A stretch of 64,000 bases of DNA. Source: Branchipolynoe longqiensis. Its lineage: Eukaryota; Annelida; Polychaeta; Phyllodocida; Polynoidae. The notes under the pieces are model-generated. The model saw nothing but the letters and a program-made list of their open reading frames with translations. It made no database searches and was not told where the DNA came from. Of the stretch, positions 12,396 to 25,074 are shown piece after piece. Position 1 is the stretch's first letter. Each line of letters begins with the position of its first letter. Both the position numbers and the translations under genes were made by a program. Location of the stretch: the NCBI GenBank assembly GCA_030323885.1, contig CM059190.1, positions 87,829,865 to 87,893,864 on the forward strand, written 5' to 3'.

Positions 12396-12985
12396 GGCCT
12401 AAAGATTGGCTATAAACTACATCATGGTTCCAGCGGCGCGGTGCATTGTGGGATGCATCAGAGCAAAACAAAGCCACGAGAAGCACATGGTACATGATAA
12501 TACACTGGGTGCAGCTATGAAATGTGCTAGTTTCAGCTCATCTCAGCTCTCGTTTGAAACAGAATACCATCTAAAGAAATATATATAATAAATTAAGATA
12601 TTAATCTTTTATCTAGCATTGCATTTACATCAATATAACCAGCACATCTTATGCCATGTGCATTTAGATTTAGACAAATCTAGGCACTCAGACTAGTGTT
12701 ATAGCCATAGCCAGAGTCAGTTTTATTAATTTTATTCATGTTTTTATTTATATTCTATGGTTTATGGAGAGTTGTGTATTAAACAATATGCATTATATTA
12801 TTATATTGCATCCTTCCGTCCATGTTTATGCCAAATTGTTATGTATCTCTAGTTATTTTGAATAAAATGCCAGTTTTGCCCTATGTGTATCGGCAAACTC
12901 AATGGGCGTACGCCTTTGCTTTGCTCCCAATGCCGTTTTCAGCGCATGCGCAGTCGGAACCGTGATGTAGTCAATTGGTTTGTGT
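12396..12985. mobile_element. Element with long imperfect inverted ends
   Basis: 12,400-12,480 and the reverse complement of 12,895-12,985 share actacatca(t/c)ggttcc and gagcaaa(a/g)caaag blocks, about 80 bp of imperfect TIR. It appears inserted near the end of the MITE at 12,031. No transposase frame. Confidence 0.5.
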
Positions 12986-13099
12986 GTTTTTTTAATCGGA
13001 CTATGCAGCTTTAAACAACACGCAGGCTGTACCCATAAAGCGAACCGATGTGGGCTGACTGACGTGTGGGTGCCTGGCACGTCATCTGACAATTACAGG

Positions 13100-13320
13100 A
13101 TACATCTCCCTGCAGGCAATGAGCGGGTAGAACACGGGGACGCGCCATGTGCGCAAGAAGGCGTGACGTCACCACGCGGCGTGGGGTGCTAGGGCGGAGC
13201 CCCGGGGCGGCGGGTCGTGTCGGGCCGTCAGAAGCTGTTCAGGCACGCCCTGGTATTTACCTGGCTTTATCGACACTTACAGCACAGACAGCTGACTCCG
13301 GCATGAATTAGCCGCAGGGG
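13100..13320. promoter_or_regulatory. GC-rich island with a perfect CRE
   Basis: GTGACGTCAC at 13,163-13,172, followed by ggcggagccccggggcggcg. Unique sequence between repeats. No coding frame recognised. Confidence 0.35.
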
Positions 13321-13445
13321 GGTGGGGAAGGGTTGGGGTTTACTTATTGACCATACAAGATGATACGGGGGTGGGGGGTTGGGTACTTATTCATCACACA
13401 AGAAGATGAAATGGACAAACCAGCTCTCTACATTGTGTGTGTTTG

Positions 13446-13653
<208 letters not shown>

Positions 13654-13963
13654 GCTGTCTGAACTCAAACCAGCTTTGTACATCACAGAGTAACATTAAT
13701 TGTTTAATTGTACGCTGAACCGACAACATGTATGGTCAGGGTTCGTCGCCACTATTTTGTTTTTGTTCAATTTGTTTGTTTTTTCTTCTGAATTGCTCTT
13801 TGTTTTCCTACTGCATAGAGGTGCTGATCTTCCGATTGTATATGGAGGCGTGACATATTTATCAAATTATTGTTAGATTTGTTTTATTATTAGATTTACT
13901 TTACTGTCCTTTTTCAATGCCCAGAATTGTGAATGTCGGCATTGTTACTAGTAAGCACCTATT

Positions 13964-14260
13964 CACATTAACTTAGTGAAGCCCGGAGAGTAGGAAGCTT
14001 CGCATTATTGTTGGTAACCACATAGTCACATTAACTTAGTGAAGCCCGGAGAGTAGGAAGCTTCGCATTATTGTTGGTAACCACATAGTCACATTAACTT
14101 AGTGAAGCCCGGAGAGTAGGAAGTTTCGCATTATTGTTGGTAACCACATAGTCACATTAACTTAGTGAAGCCTGGAGAGTAGGAAGCTTCACATTATTGT
14201 TGGTAACCACATAGTCACATTAACTTAGTAAACTCTGGAGCTTTGAATCGTTGCTGGTAG
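13964..14260 (+). repeat. 63-bp tandem repeat, four units
   Basis: cacattaacttagtgaagcc begins at 13,964, 14,027, 14,090, 14,153 and (degenerate) 14,216. Near-identical units. Confidence 0.95.
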
Positions 14261-14719
14261 CCCCGCTAGCCAGCAAAGTCTAGATAGGCCATGAAGGCGT
14301 TGAAACTTGGAGTTGTTAGTGGCTACCCCCAAGTCATGTTCTAAGCTTGTAAAGTCCACAGAGGCTGGAATCTGTGAAGCTTGGAATTGGAAAGTCTATT
14401 AAGTCTGTTGAGTTATTGTGTATGGGTGAACGGTTGGTGGATTTGAACAGACGGACTGTAATTGCCTGACGCTTGTGCCGGTGTGCGTATGAAGACACTG
14501 CTACTGCTCGGCCAGGCGTGCAGCCGCTACACTGGTACAATGATATCACTGCCTGGATAATGTCCCCCGGGGGGCGACCAATCACTGCTGGTCTCCACGG
14601 CCGACCCGCTCTACCAACACGCCGCCGACCTGTTCTACCAACACGCCGCCGACCTGTTCTACCAACAAAGAACGATTAATATACATGTGATGGCTGGCCC
14701 ACCTTAAAACTGTGGTGAG

Positions 14720-15700
14720 CGCCGCTGAATGAGTGTTGGCTGATGGCTGTCGGCTGTTGACATCCTGGTCATGTCACTGAGTAAGTCTGTTGGCTGATAA
14801 CCTGGTCATGCCGCTGGGTGAGTGTGTTGGCTGGTGACATCCCAGTCACATCGCTGAGTGAGCCTGTTGGCTGATGACATCCCGGGCACACCGCTGGGTG
14901 AATGGTGACTGATGACTGACTCCTGGTCATGCCGCTGGGTGAGTGTGTTGGCTCGTCACATCGCTGAGTGAGCCTGTTGGCTGATGACATCCTGGTCATG
15001 TCACTGAGTAAGTGTGTTGGCTGATAACCTGGTCATACCACTGGGTGAGTGTGTTGGCTGGTGACATCCCAGTCACATCGCTGAGTGAGCCTGTTGGCTG
15101 ATGACATCCCGGGCACACCGCTGGGTGAATGGTGACTGTTGACTGATGACTGACTCCTGGTCATGCCGCTGGGTGAGTGTTGGCTGGTGACATCCCGGTC
15201 ACGCTGCTGAGTGAGTGTGTTGTTTGTTGGCTGATGACCTCCTGGTCAAACCGCTGGGTGAGTGTGTTAGCTGATGCATGTTAGCTGATGACCTCCCAGT
15301 CATGCTGCTGAATGAGTGTGTTGGCTGATGACCTCCCGGTCACACCACTGGGTGAGTGTGTTAGCTGATGCATGTTAGCTGATGACCTCCCAGTCATGCT
15401 GCTGAATGAGTGTGTTGGCTGATGACCTCCCGGTCACACCACTGGGTGAGTGTGTTGGCTGATGCCCTCTCAGTCATGCTGCTGAATGAGTGTGTTGGCT
15501 GATGACCTGGTTACACCGCTGCGTGAATGTTGGCTGGTGACGGCCACATCACGTCGCTCAGTGAGTGTTGGCTGATGACCTGGTCGCACCACTGGGTGAG
15601 TGTTGGCTGATGGCTGTTGGCTGATGACCTCCCGGTCACACTGCTGAGTGAGTGTGTTGGCTGTTGGCTGATGACCTCCCGGGAATGCCGCTGGGGGATG
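14720..15700 (+). repeat. About 45-bp degenerate minisatellite
   Basis: Units of the form gtgagtgtgttggctgatga plus cctcccggtcacaccgctgg, 20 or more, with indels and local higher-order duplication (14,760-14,900 vs 15,000-15,140). Confidence 0.9.
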
Positions 15701-15729
15701 GGGGGGGGGGGGTGTTTGACTGTTGGTCA

Positions 15730-16840
15730 CGCCGCTGTGGCTTGCCGCGCCGCCTGGTGGTGAAAGGGGGCGTGGTTCTGTGTGGCTTCATCAAAGGTGT
15801 GCAAAGTGGGCGTGGCGCTTCTCTGATTACAAACCACCTTCCCCCCACACACACCACCACCTAAACACCTCCGTCACCATACTACAAACGTATGGTCGGC
15901 ACCAGCGCTACGGTAATGTCCGCACCGCCCACCAGGTGGAGATTTCCTGAAAGCAGGAGATTATTAGCAGCACTAGCACCACCCACTGACCACCTACACC
16001 TCCACCTCCACCTCCACCCGCCGCCCCCACGGTACACATGGTCGGTCACGGGGCCTTTCATCTTTTGTGTCTGGTTTGAAAAATTGTAGAACTTTCCTCG
16101 GATTCTTTGGATTTCGATTTAATGTACAATTTGACTGGCTGTTGAGTGATGATAACTTCTCAATTGGCGGCACTGTTGGATATCACAACCGGAAAGTCGA
16201 GGCTGGGAGGTGGGAGGGGGCTACAAGTAGGTACCGGCAGCGCCCATTAAAAGTCCAGGAATGGTGCTTTTTTCATCAATATTCACATGCTTGTAACTAT
16301 GTCTGTGTGTATATGATTTAGATGAAATTACGTAACCTAAAACATCAACATATGTTCTATCCGATGGTGTTGTTGGATAGAATATATAGTAAGTTTGTAT
16401 TTAAGTAAACTCCATTTGTATGATGAGTGTTTTTTAGTGAATATTCCTTCATTCCTGATTTAAATGAAAACGACTGCTAAAACAGGGTATTTTTAATGGG
16501 CTCGCGCTTCCTTGCACTACCTCGTAGAAAGTCAGGGATGGTATCACAAGAAGCGCAATGACCTCACCTTTCTAAGCATATATGGTCTGCCCTAGGTCAA
16601 AAAGGTCAATCAGGTCAAATTCTGCAATTTAAATAAGTTTGAAGCCCATCTACTGAATTAAAAAATATTTTAAACCTAATAAGATTTGGTATGGATAGAA
16701 AGACAATTTAATTACCTTTCTAATGATACCAATCTTATTATAGTGCCATGTATTCCAAGGAGGCGCAGGCAGAATATTGACACCAACCTGTTTGGGCCTT
16801 TGCTGACCATAGTAGTTTCACAATGATGACACCCATTTAG
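15730..16840. other. Unique sequence without recognised features
   Basis: Some short ORFs, none with protein-like conservation that I can recognise. A cacctccacctcc stretch near 15,990-16,020. Confidence 0.4.
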
Positions 16841-16844
16841 AAAC

Positions 16845-17700
16845 ATGTATTTGACATTGATGTCTATTGAGTTATATCACAAAATATACAATCTAATATT
16901 GTACCAAATTTGGGGAAGATCCAACCATTACTTTATGTACAGTGAATATCTAAAGATTTATTTAAATCAATATTTTTGGTTTGATACACTTTTAATCTGT
17001 ATTTGCAATCAAAATACAGCTTTTCATATTTTCAGTTTAAATCTGTGGTATAGCTAATATGCATTAGTTCCATATGCTATGTGTGCAAAATTTGAAGGAG
17101 ATCCAACTATTAGATAAGCCACAGTGAGTGTTCAAAGCTTGATGAACAAATTTATATTTTTGATTTTGTACACTTTTCTTTTGTATATGCAATCAAAATT
17201 CACATTTTGTATTTCTAGATTGAATATTAAAACGATAATGTGTATTACCTCCAGATGATATGCACTGTCAATTTATTGGATGATACACCAATTGGTTAAG
17301 CTACAATCAACATTTAAAAATTCATCAAATTAATATATTGGATTCTTTGACAATTTATCTTTATATGTTCAATCAAAATTCAATATTTTCCATATTTTTG
17401 GATATAATATTGATATACATAATATCTATTAGTCTCAGGGAATGCTTATTGTAATACTGTGCCAAATCTGAGGAAGATTCAAGAGGTTGTTTAGCTGCAA
17501 TGAGTTTTCAAAGATAGGAAAATTATACAAATTTCACTTACAGATGTTGTTTACATGCAAACAATTACACTTTTTCACATTTTTGGATGCAAATATCTTT
17601 TGAATCTCTGCAGATAGAGGTCTGGAAAAAAATAGACTATTAAACTGTTATGAATATGTGAACTATTTTGCATTTATTTAGTATTGTTGCAGTTTTTCAA
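16845..17700. repeat. AT-rich degenerate tandem repeat, period near 184 bp
   Basis: caatcaaaat-type landmarks at 17,006, 17,190, 17,370 and a decayed one near 17,558. Blocks like aaatttgaaggagatccaac and ttaagccacagtg recur at the same spacing. Confidence 0.6.
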
Positions 17701-18237
17701 GAAAATACCATGCTTTGAAAATGGCTATTTGGCCAAATGAGAAAGATTTTTTTGTTACGAATTGCACTTTTTGACATCGTCTTATTAAAAATCTGCTTGA
17801 CGAACTGATTTAGCAATTGGCAGTTTAAATTCCTTTATATATGTACAATAGAAATTGGTTAGCAGAAACCACCTGACATGGTTTCCACTTGTTATTATAC
17901 TTGGTCAAAGTTCCACTTTTAATTGGAAATTAATACATTTTTATATATTAATTCTTTAAAATTGATTATCTCAAAAACAATAATATATATAGCCTAACTC
18001 TTTTTGGATTTGGGTTTGTAAATTCAATGTCTACAGGAAGGAATAACAATATTGTACCCTGTGCATATTTTTAAATTTCGCTGCCTGTACCTACTACAAG
18101 AGGGTGGGTGGGTGGGAAGAATGACCGGCCGACCACCTGCTAGTAAATACTTTACTTATTGGGTGATGTTTGTTTTTAAGGAATCTCAACGGTCGGAGGG
18201 GCCATGCATGAAGTAGGTCATGCTTTACTTAGTGGGA

Positions 18238-18630
18238 CCGGTGTCGCGGTTTCAGTTCTCCACCAGTTTCAATTCTCCGCATCGCTTCTGCACATGCGTC
18301 AAAATCTAACAGCATTGTCAAGGCATTGTCAATGGTCGTGAGCAATCTTCATACAGAAAAAGTGAAATATCTCTAAAACCACACCACCTAGGAACAACTC
18401 GCTTGGTACACATAGAAAACATGTTTACCGAAAAGATTATATTAAATTTATAAGGTTAGTGACACTGACACTATAGTGACAGTATGAGTGCAGCGATTTG
18501 CGGCGATCAGCGCCAGTTTGAATCTGGCTCGATGTTGACACATGCGCAGATGATGCTGTTCGATTTTGACTAATGCGCAGAAGCAATGTGGAGAACTGAA
18601 ACTGGCAGAGAACTGAAACCGCGACACCGG
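18238..18630. mobile_element. TIR element B, single-core copy
   Basis: Ends ccggtgtcgcggtttcagtt in inverted orientation, TIR extending about 45 bp with a repeated cagtttcagttctc motif. One core unit. Confidence 0.85.
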
Positions 18631-18631
18631 A

Positions 18632-18906
18632 CGTGCTGGCAAAATCGGCCGAGTGCAGGCCTCTCGTGTGGAAGGTCGGGAGTTTGATTCCCGCTCGAGT
18701 CACACTAATGGCATATGAAATTGATACTTGTCACTACCTTGCGTAGGATTCAGCATTAAATACTAGGATAGGGCAAAGACTGATTAACTCAGTATTAGGG
18801 TATCACTGAGTGAGAAATCGGGTCATGGTGCCGGCGGCCTGGTCTCCCAGTGGGGCAGCACTATAAAGTCACCATGAGTGGGCACTGTCACAAAAAACAA
18901 CCCCCA
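18632..18906 (+). mobile_element. SINE, tail truncated
   Basis: Head atcggccgagtgcaggcct, B box gggagtttgattcccgct, central region and tail as far as gggcactgtcacaa. Starts right after a TIR element end at 18,630. Confidence 0.8.
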
Positions 18907-19562
18907 TAAAACAGTTGTATTTCGACACCCTTCTGTTGTACTAACACACAGTCCCAGCCTAAAATAAAGGAACAACTAATTTTTAATTTAATCGATTGTG
19001 TTTGTTTTTTTTGGTGTCCCCCCCCCCCCCCTCTCCAGCAGACCATGCGCAGTGAGCTGCAGCCCATTATATTAGTTCCTCTCACTGCCACCAGGTCTGA
19101 CCTTTGCTGTAGAGCATGCTGCACAGCGAGGTGCTGTCCACTACATTAGTTCGTTCCACTGCCACCAGAGGGCAGGTTGGTGGTGGAAATCCTCTATGGT
19201 TCTGGGAGCCCGGAATCCCAGTGGGGCCGAGCTATGTGATGTTGCTGTCTGCACACTGGCACAAGCCAGTGCAGGTCATTGTGCGGTGTTAGGACCCCAG
19301 ACCCCAACAAACTATGTATTTCATAGTCGTGCTGCCACCTGGTGTGTGTTCCCATCACTCACAAAAGCGGCACGTACCATTTCCAGAATATGGTTATTCT
19401 ATTTCACATAAAATCTCGGTCATTTCGCGAAAATTCTGATTTCTTATTGCACAGGAATGTTGATATAAAATCATGGTTTTTTTTTTTGCTCGGATTTAGA
19501 CATAGTTCTAGGTAGAAGTTCTAACGGAGATGGGGGGAGGGGGTGAATCATTTATCTTGTGG

Positions 19563-20275
19563 AATCCTACGGTTTTGAGTTTCTGTCATCATCAATCAAT
19601 CAATAGTTCCGTCCTCTAGTCGAGGGTTGGATGCAATGGTTCTCCACTTGTCCTGATGTTGTGCTGTTCTAATAGACTGAATAATTCAAGCCTGTCCACT
19701 GTGAAATCTTTGTAAACCATGATGTTCTTGGTCTCCCTCTCCCTCTGCTGCCTTTCACCTTCCCTTCCAACAATGTACGGTATATTGAACTCTGACGAAT
19801 GATGTGGCCAAAATACATAAACTTGTTTGCCAGACAAAGAAACTTTTCTTATTTTTAATTTTTCTGAGAACTTCTTTGTCCATGATATTTTCATCATCCT
19901 TCGATAAGTCCACATCTCAAATGCTGCTAAACGTTTGTACATTTTCTTAGAGATTGTCCATGTCTCAGCCCCATACATTTCTGTCTGTCATATTACAAAC
20001 AAACAAAAAGCTCAACTTTACTTTGGAGTGTCTTTTAATGGCTAACGTTGGAGGGTTTTTCAGTGCAAACATGCCAAATTAATGTTGGCATGCATGTCAA
20101 AGTGGAGAACATCATGGGCTTGCAGCACCGACATGATCTATTAAACCTACTTAATATTACTTCTATGAATGTTGTTTTGTGATTTCAGCCATATCAACTT
20201 TGGATATATCGAGTCTAATCTTAACTTTCTAAGCAAATGTGTTGGTTTAGAAAAAGTAATTGCTTTCATCGGATC
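19563..20275. mobile_element. TTAA MITE interrupted by the RTE-like fragment
   Basis: Left part keeps ggttttgagtttctgtcat. Right part resumes near 20,010 with family landmarks and ends near gctttcatcggatcat. The body is diverged. Confidence 0.65.
19590..19985 (-). pseudogene. Degenerate 3' fragment of an RTE-like reverse transcriptase
   Basis: Minus strand encodes MYGAETWTISKKMYKRLAAF and EMWTYRRMMKISWT, the C-terminal signature of many endonuclease/reverse-transcriptase elements. Frameshifts follow. A (TTGA)n tail lies at 19,590-19,605. Both flanks (about 19,563-19,590 and 20,010-20,275) are the two halves of a TTAA-type MITE, so the fragment inserted into one. Confidence 0.7.
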
Positions 20276-20345
20276 ATCTTGGTTCAGTCCTATGAAAGCA
20301 TTACATTTTATAAAGCAATTTATCTAGATTTTAACTAGATAAAAG

Positions 20346-20752
20346 ATTCACCCGGTACTTGTAGTACACGGGTGAAGACCAGCCTTATATAAATACGGGC
20401 GAAAATAGCGTTAGTAAGGAAGTGAGGCTCCAGTATGTGGCTCCAGTATCAAATGGCTACCCATATTATGCATATAGGCACAGAGTTGGTGAAATGGGAG
20501 AGAATGCAAAAAGACAAGATGGCGGCCGCAGAACGCCGTCGATTTCACTTTTAAATCTTATTAAACTATATATTATATTATATTTTTCAACTCAAAGGTA
20601 GCGGGCTATCAATAAGACATATGTAAAGAATAATTGTTGCTTCTTAGATTGTAAAATTAGGCTCTCAATTCTTTGACCTGCATTTTCGCCAGCTTTTACA
20701 TAAGGTTGGTTTGCACCCCTACTGCAGCAGTACGGGGTGAATATTGTATCTA
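20346..20752. mobile_element. TIR element whose ends are themselves hairpins
   Basis: Left end begins ATTCACCCGGTACTTGTAG and closes on itself with TACACGGGTGAA. Right end has CACCCCTACTGCAGCAGTA closing on CGGGGTGAAT. The two ends are also inverted to each other. The core includes a gacaagatggcggccgc block related to 60,857-60,880. Confidence 0.55.
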
Positions 20753-20896
20753 GATTTTAACCTACTTGTCCAACTTAGATGCTGGGTTGTTGCTACATAT
20801 ACCGGCATCCTAAGCCAATTTAATGGAACCTGTTACTGCGAAAACTTATGACGATCACACCAACATTAATTATGCATGTTTACAATATCTCATTAA

Positions 20897-21301
20897 AGCT
20901 GCATATTCCGATGAAGTTTTCAAAACAAAAACAATTATCTAGAATTTATTCTACATATCTAACTGGATAATGATGCACTGGTTGCTAAATACAAGGGGGT
21001 AGAGAGACAATTTAATAAATACCTCGTTAATGCTAAAGCCTATACTTGCTCAAACTAATTTGACACATTTGCACTTAAATAGCTCAAAACTAAGCCGTTT
21101 AAAATAAACACTACTTGAAGCTACGGTCAGGTATATTATAAAAGTTAGTTTAATATATGTATCTCAGAAAAATGACAGACAATTTTAATCATTGTAAAGC
21201 AAAGTTACTTGAAGCTAAAAGTAAGGTAGGTTATATGTATTAACCTAATATATTTATCTTTAAAAAATGACAGAAGCACAAAACCATTGGACGGTGCAAC
21301 T
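20897..21301. mobile_element. TTAA MITE copy with partial internal duplication
   Basis: Starts after TTAA (20,893-20,896) as AGCTGCATATTCCGATG and ends cattggacggtgcaact. The segment with gttacttgaagctaa / ctaatatatttatct occurs twice near the right end. A decayed partial copy precedes it from about 20,770. Confidence 0.7.
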
Positions 21302-21479
21302 GGCCGTTCAGTGACTCATTCCCACACTGTGTTTTATCGTTGCTGTTCAACAACACCTGGCAGGTGACTGCCTCGTGTGAAGCCTCGTAATGGTTGCGCT
21401 TTTGGTTAGTACGGTAAGCACCCGGTAGGGGGGGGCTGTTGACGGTTGGAGTTGGGGGCCACACGGCTGAATATTTACC

Positions 21480-21640
21480 TGTCGCGGAGCGCCATCTACC
21501 GTCATCACTAGACGTAGCGCCAGGCCGCCTTACCTCACGGCACGCCCCACTTACGTCATCGTGACGTCATCAACCGCACCGCGCGTGACTTGGGTTACCT
21601 TAGCAGCGGGACGCTGGGACCTACGTGTGAGTGTGTGGGT
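21480..21640. promoter_or_regulatory. GC-rich island with paired CRE/ATF sites, possible ARHGAP19 promoter
   Basis: TTACGTCA at 21,551 and TGACGTCA at 21,562 within a non-repeat GC-rich block. A donor-like GTGAGTG follows at 21,627. It is the nearest promoter-like sequence upstream of ARHGAP19 exon 1. Inference only. Confidence 0.35.
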
Positions 21641-21726
21641 GTGTGGTGGAGGGTAGGTTTGGGTATTTGTGGTCGATGGTAGGCGGGAGGGACAGGTGTG
21701 ACTTGTTCGTTGATTTGTGTCACTAA

Positions 21727-21775
21727 GATGGTTGGTTGGTTTTACGTCCTAGCAACATCTAGGGTCATATCAGGG
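21727..21775 (-). repeat. Isolated 45-bp SINE tail
   Basis: Only the 3' terminal block (ttttacgtcctagcaacatc, tagggtcatatcagg). Similar tail-only pieces lie at 37,558-37,605 (-), 56,430-56,482 (-), 33,593-33,632 (+) and 26,985-27,030 (+). Confidence 0.6.
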
Positions 21776-22194
21776 CTGAGACTATTCGAGTTCACAGAAG
21801 GTGATATGTCAATGGATTGACGTGTCTGAGTTTGAACCCTGATGGTTCAAACCCAAAAGTGGCCTGTCACATTGGAAACAGACGCTCAGTGGATTCAGCT
21901 TAGCTTATGGGTTTGTAACCTTATGACGGTTAGCGGCTGCAGAACTGCAGCAATATAGAAAGGCACGATAAATCGGTCCAAATCTTTGGTTGAAGATTAA
22001 TCTTCAGGTGGGACGATTGTAGAAGCTGGGATCTCTTTACAACAATTAAACTAAGAATTGTTGGGGTGGCCCCGAATCACTCCAGTCTGGCGGTAGCAGA
22101 GCACTCGTATCCAGCAGCAGCAGCAAGGGTTCAGGAGGAAGGGACGGGCAAAGGTGGGTTCCAGCAACAAGAACAGAGCAAAAAAGTAAAGGGC

Positions 22195-22500
22195 CCCACC
22201 CAAGCAAATTCTCCCTTGATCAGGGGGAGAAGTAAGCCCGGGAGGGGAAAAACAGGTAGAGTAGAGGAAAGAGAAATGAGGGGAGTTGAGTCAAAGGGCC
22301 GTGTCTCTTTGCTCTATGGTGACCAGCCGGCAAGACACAGACACAGATGGAGTAAGATTAGAAAGTGAAATGCTGGCCGGCTTTCCCCCCCCCCCCCTCC
22401 CCCCCCCCCCCCCCGGAACTCTCTTCAGACATAATCAAGGAGGAGCAAGGTGCAGAGAGAAGTGTGGACGAAGTGTGGTCCGGATAGCAAGTGTGGATTC
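22195..22500 (+). repeat. Dispersed repeat, plus copy
   Basis: Homologous in inverse to 54,297-54,565: shared ccttgatcagggggagaagt, ggaaagagaaatgagg, ctctatggtgaccagccgg, gtggtccggatagcaagtgt. Here interrupted by a C tract (22,385-22,414). Confidence 0.75.
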
Positions 22501-22527
22501 AGCCATCATGGTTAAGCTCTAGTACAT

Positions 22528-22665
22528 AGACGGAATGGCTGGGGTTGTTGAGTGCTTGCCTTCTGTGCAGCATGGGTTCGAACCCAGGACAAGCCAAACT
22601 AATGACTGAAAACTGTATACTTGTCAATACCTGCCCTGGCACTCGGCATTACAATCAGTAGTGTA
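22528..22665 (+). mobile_element. SINE 5' part
   Basis: cggaatggctggggttgttg head, gggttcgaacccagg B box, central region to ggcactcggcattac, then lost. Confidence 0.7.
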
Positions 22666-23550
22666 CTGGGGAACACCAAATTGTCTGCAATTTTAATTTC
22701 CTAGTTTAATCATCGAATTTGCATCTCACTTCAATTTTTACTTATGCATATAATATAAATGAGCACACTTGTGAATTTCACTCATGAGACTTGGGCCTTC
22801 CCTTGACATTTACGCAATGATTTAAAAAAATAAACAGCGGCATCTCAGGCTGTCACTATTCTCTGAACACTGCTCCCCAGGTCAGCTATACACTGCCGGA
22901 ATTGTTGTTGTTAGTTTAGGCCATAACTAATGATATATTAGGTGATTAATTGATTCGAACCTAGAAAGCCCGGGTGGTGCTTTCAGTTTCCTGAGTGTGG
23001 CGGGGTGGGGGTGGGGTGAGAGGTAGTGGTGGTGGTGGTGGTGGGGGGGGGGGGGGGGGTAAGTATCCGGCGAGCTGCGGGTCCATAATCTACACAGGGC
23101 AGGCCCCCAGACGCCAGCACAGGGAAGGTAATGCAATTATATTACCCGGGGCGAGGGCTGGACGCAGGGAAGTGGCGCAGATATCATCAGCCAACGTTCG
23201 ATGGCGGGGAATTATGCGCACAGGTAGTTAGCAGGGGGGTGGGGGGAGGGGGGGTGCGCCTCGTTGTTGGCGGTCTGTGGGGTGGGGGGGGGGAGGGGAG
23301 GGGGGGGAGGGGATGGGGGGGGAGTGGGGGGGGGGGGGGGGGGGGGGGGGTAATGGCGGTCTGAATTAAAGGCGTGTGTGAATTAGACAGGAGGCGCTAT
23401 CACAGTCAGTATTTGAGAGGGTGAAGGTGTTGGAGCCGTGTACTGGTATTAGAGAGGAGTGTGGAGGTGTCAGAGACTGTACTGGGTGCGTGGGGGGCTC
23501 TTACAGTCGGTATTAGAGAGGAGTGTCAAGGTGTTGGTGTACTGGGTGCA

Positions 23551-24028
23551 CCAGGTGTTGCAGTTTCCGCGGCACACCAGTTTGCGAGGGACACATCGCT
23601 TCTGCGCATGCGTCAAAATCTAACAGCATCGTCACTAACCTTATAAATTTAATATAATGTTTTTGGTAAAGATGTTTTCTATATGTGTACCAAGCGATTT
23701 GTTTCTAGGTGGTGTGGTTTTAGAGATATTTCACTTTTGCCGTATTTTCTGTGTGCAGATTGCTCACGACCATTGACAATGCCTTGAGTTTGATGGTACG
23801 CGCAGTGCAAAACATTAGTTTTCAAAATTAATAGAAATCAAGAACCCTAACGTAAATCTGTTTGTTGAATATGTTTTCTGTACGTGTGCCAAGCGGTTTG
23901 TTTCTAGGTGGTGTAATTTGAGAGATATTTAACTTTTTCTGTATGAAGATCACTCATGGCCATTGACAATGCATTTGGATGGATGTGTCCCTCGCAATCT
24001 GGTGTGCCGCAGAAACTGCAACACCTGG
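23551..24028. mobile_element. TIR element B, diverged copy inside a minisatellite
   Basis: Inverted ends ccaggtgttgcagtttc plus gcggcacaccag, about 46 bp. Core unit present twice, as in the 4,249 copy but inverted. Minisatellite units lie on both sides. Confidence 0.75.
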
Positions 24029-24410
24029 CACTCTCACATCTGTATTTGAGAGAAGTGTCAGGGTACTGGGTGCACGGAGCACTCTCAGCCTAGTCTGTAT
24101 TAGAGAGTGTGAAGGTGTCGGGATACTGGGTGCGTGGGATGCTCTCACAGTCTGTATTAGAGAGGAGTGTGAAGGTGTCGGGGTACTGGGTGCTGGGGCA
24201 CTCTCACAGTCTAGTCTGTATTAGAGAGGAGTGTGAAGGTGTCAGGGTACTGGGTGCATATGGCACTCTCACAGTCTAGTCTGTATTAGAGAGGAGTGTG
24301 ACTGTGTTGGGGTACTGGGTGCATAGGGCACTCTCACAGTCTAGTCTGTATTAGAGAGGAGTGTGAAGGTGTCGGGGAATTGGGTGCACGGGGCACTCTC
24401 ACAGTCTGTA

Positions 24411-24741
24411 ACCGGGCGCGATGGCCGAATTGGTAGAGCACAGGCCTTGCATGCGGAAGATCGGGAGTTCACGAGTTTGGTTCCTGGTCGAGTCAAACCA
24501 ATGACTTAAAAATTGATACTTGTCGCTTCCTAGCCTGGTGCTCAGCATTATTAGGATATGACAAGGAGTGGTTAGCTTGGTGCCAGGATAATATGACTGA
24601 GTGGGGTATTGGGTCATTGTGCCAGCAGCCTGATTTCCCAGTGGGGCAGCACTATAAAATCACAAGAGTGTGTACTGTCACAAGTCAGTACCCATCCTGA
24701 TATGACCTTAGATGTTGCTAGGACGTAAAACAACAAACAAA
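24411..24741 (+). mobile_element. tRNA-derived SINE inserted in a minisatellite
   Basis: Full-length copy (gcgatggccgaattggtag head, standard tail, caacaaacaaac end). Flanked by cacagtctgta and cacagtgtgta, which fit an 11-bp target-site duplication of the minisatellite unit. Confidence 0.9.
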
Positions 24742-25074
24742 CACAGTGTGTATTAGAGAAGAGTGTGTACTGGGTGCCCGTGGTGCTCTCACAGTCTGTA
24801 CTCAGGGGGAGAAACACGGTGTATGCCTGAATAGAGCAGTTCCACACACGGGTGTGTCATTACTTGGACAGGGATGTCAGATCTCCACCATTTCGCGCAT
24901 TTCCAATTTGTGTTTGAAAAATATCCCAACATAAAAACCCAAACAAATTAACAATCTAACTGTGTAGTTTCTGCATGTATGGTATATGTAATCTAGTGAT
25001 GCCTTTGTGTTTTGAAAGATATTTATTTAATGCATTTTAGAGACCAATTGCCCACATTGCATGTTCTACACCGA

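Larger units (their letters stand above)
23395..24810 (+). repeat. About 60-67-bp minisatellite, broken by two insertions
   Basis: Units with gtattagagaggagtgtgaa, ggtgtcggggtactgggtgc and cactctcacagtctagtc. Interrupted by TIR element B (23,551-24,028) and a SINE (24,411-24,741). Confidence 0.85.

Noticed and set aside
22066..22368. 100-codon ORF
   Set aside because: Lies largely in a dispersed repeat with an inverted copy at 54,297-54,565.
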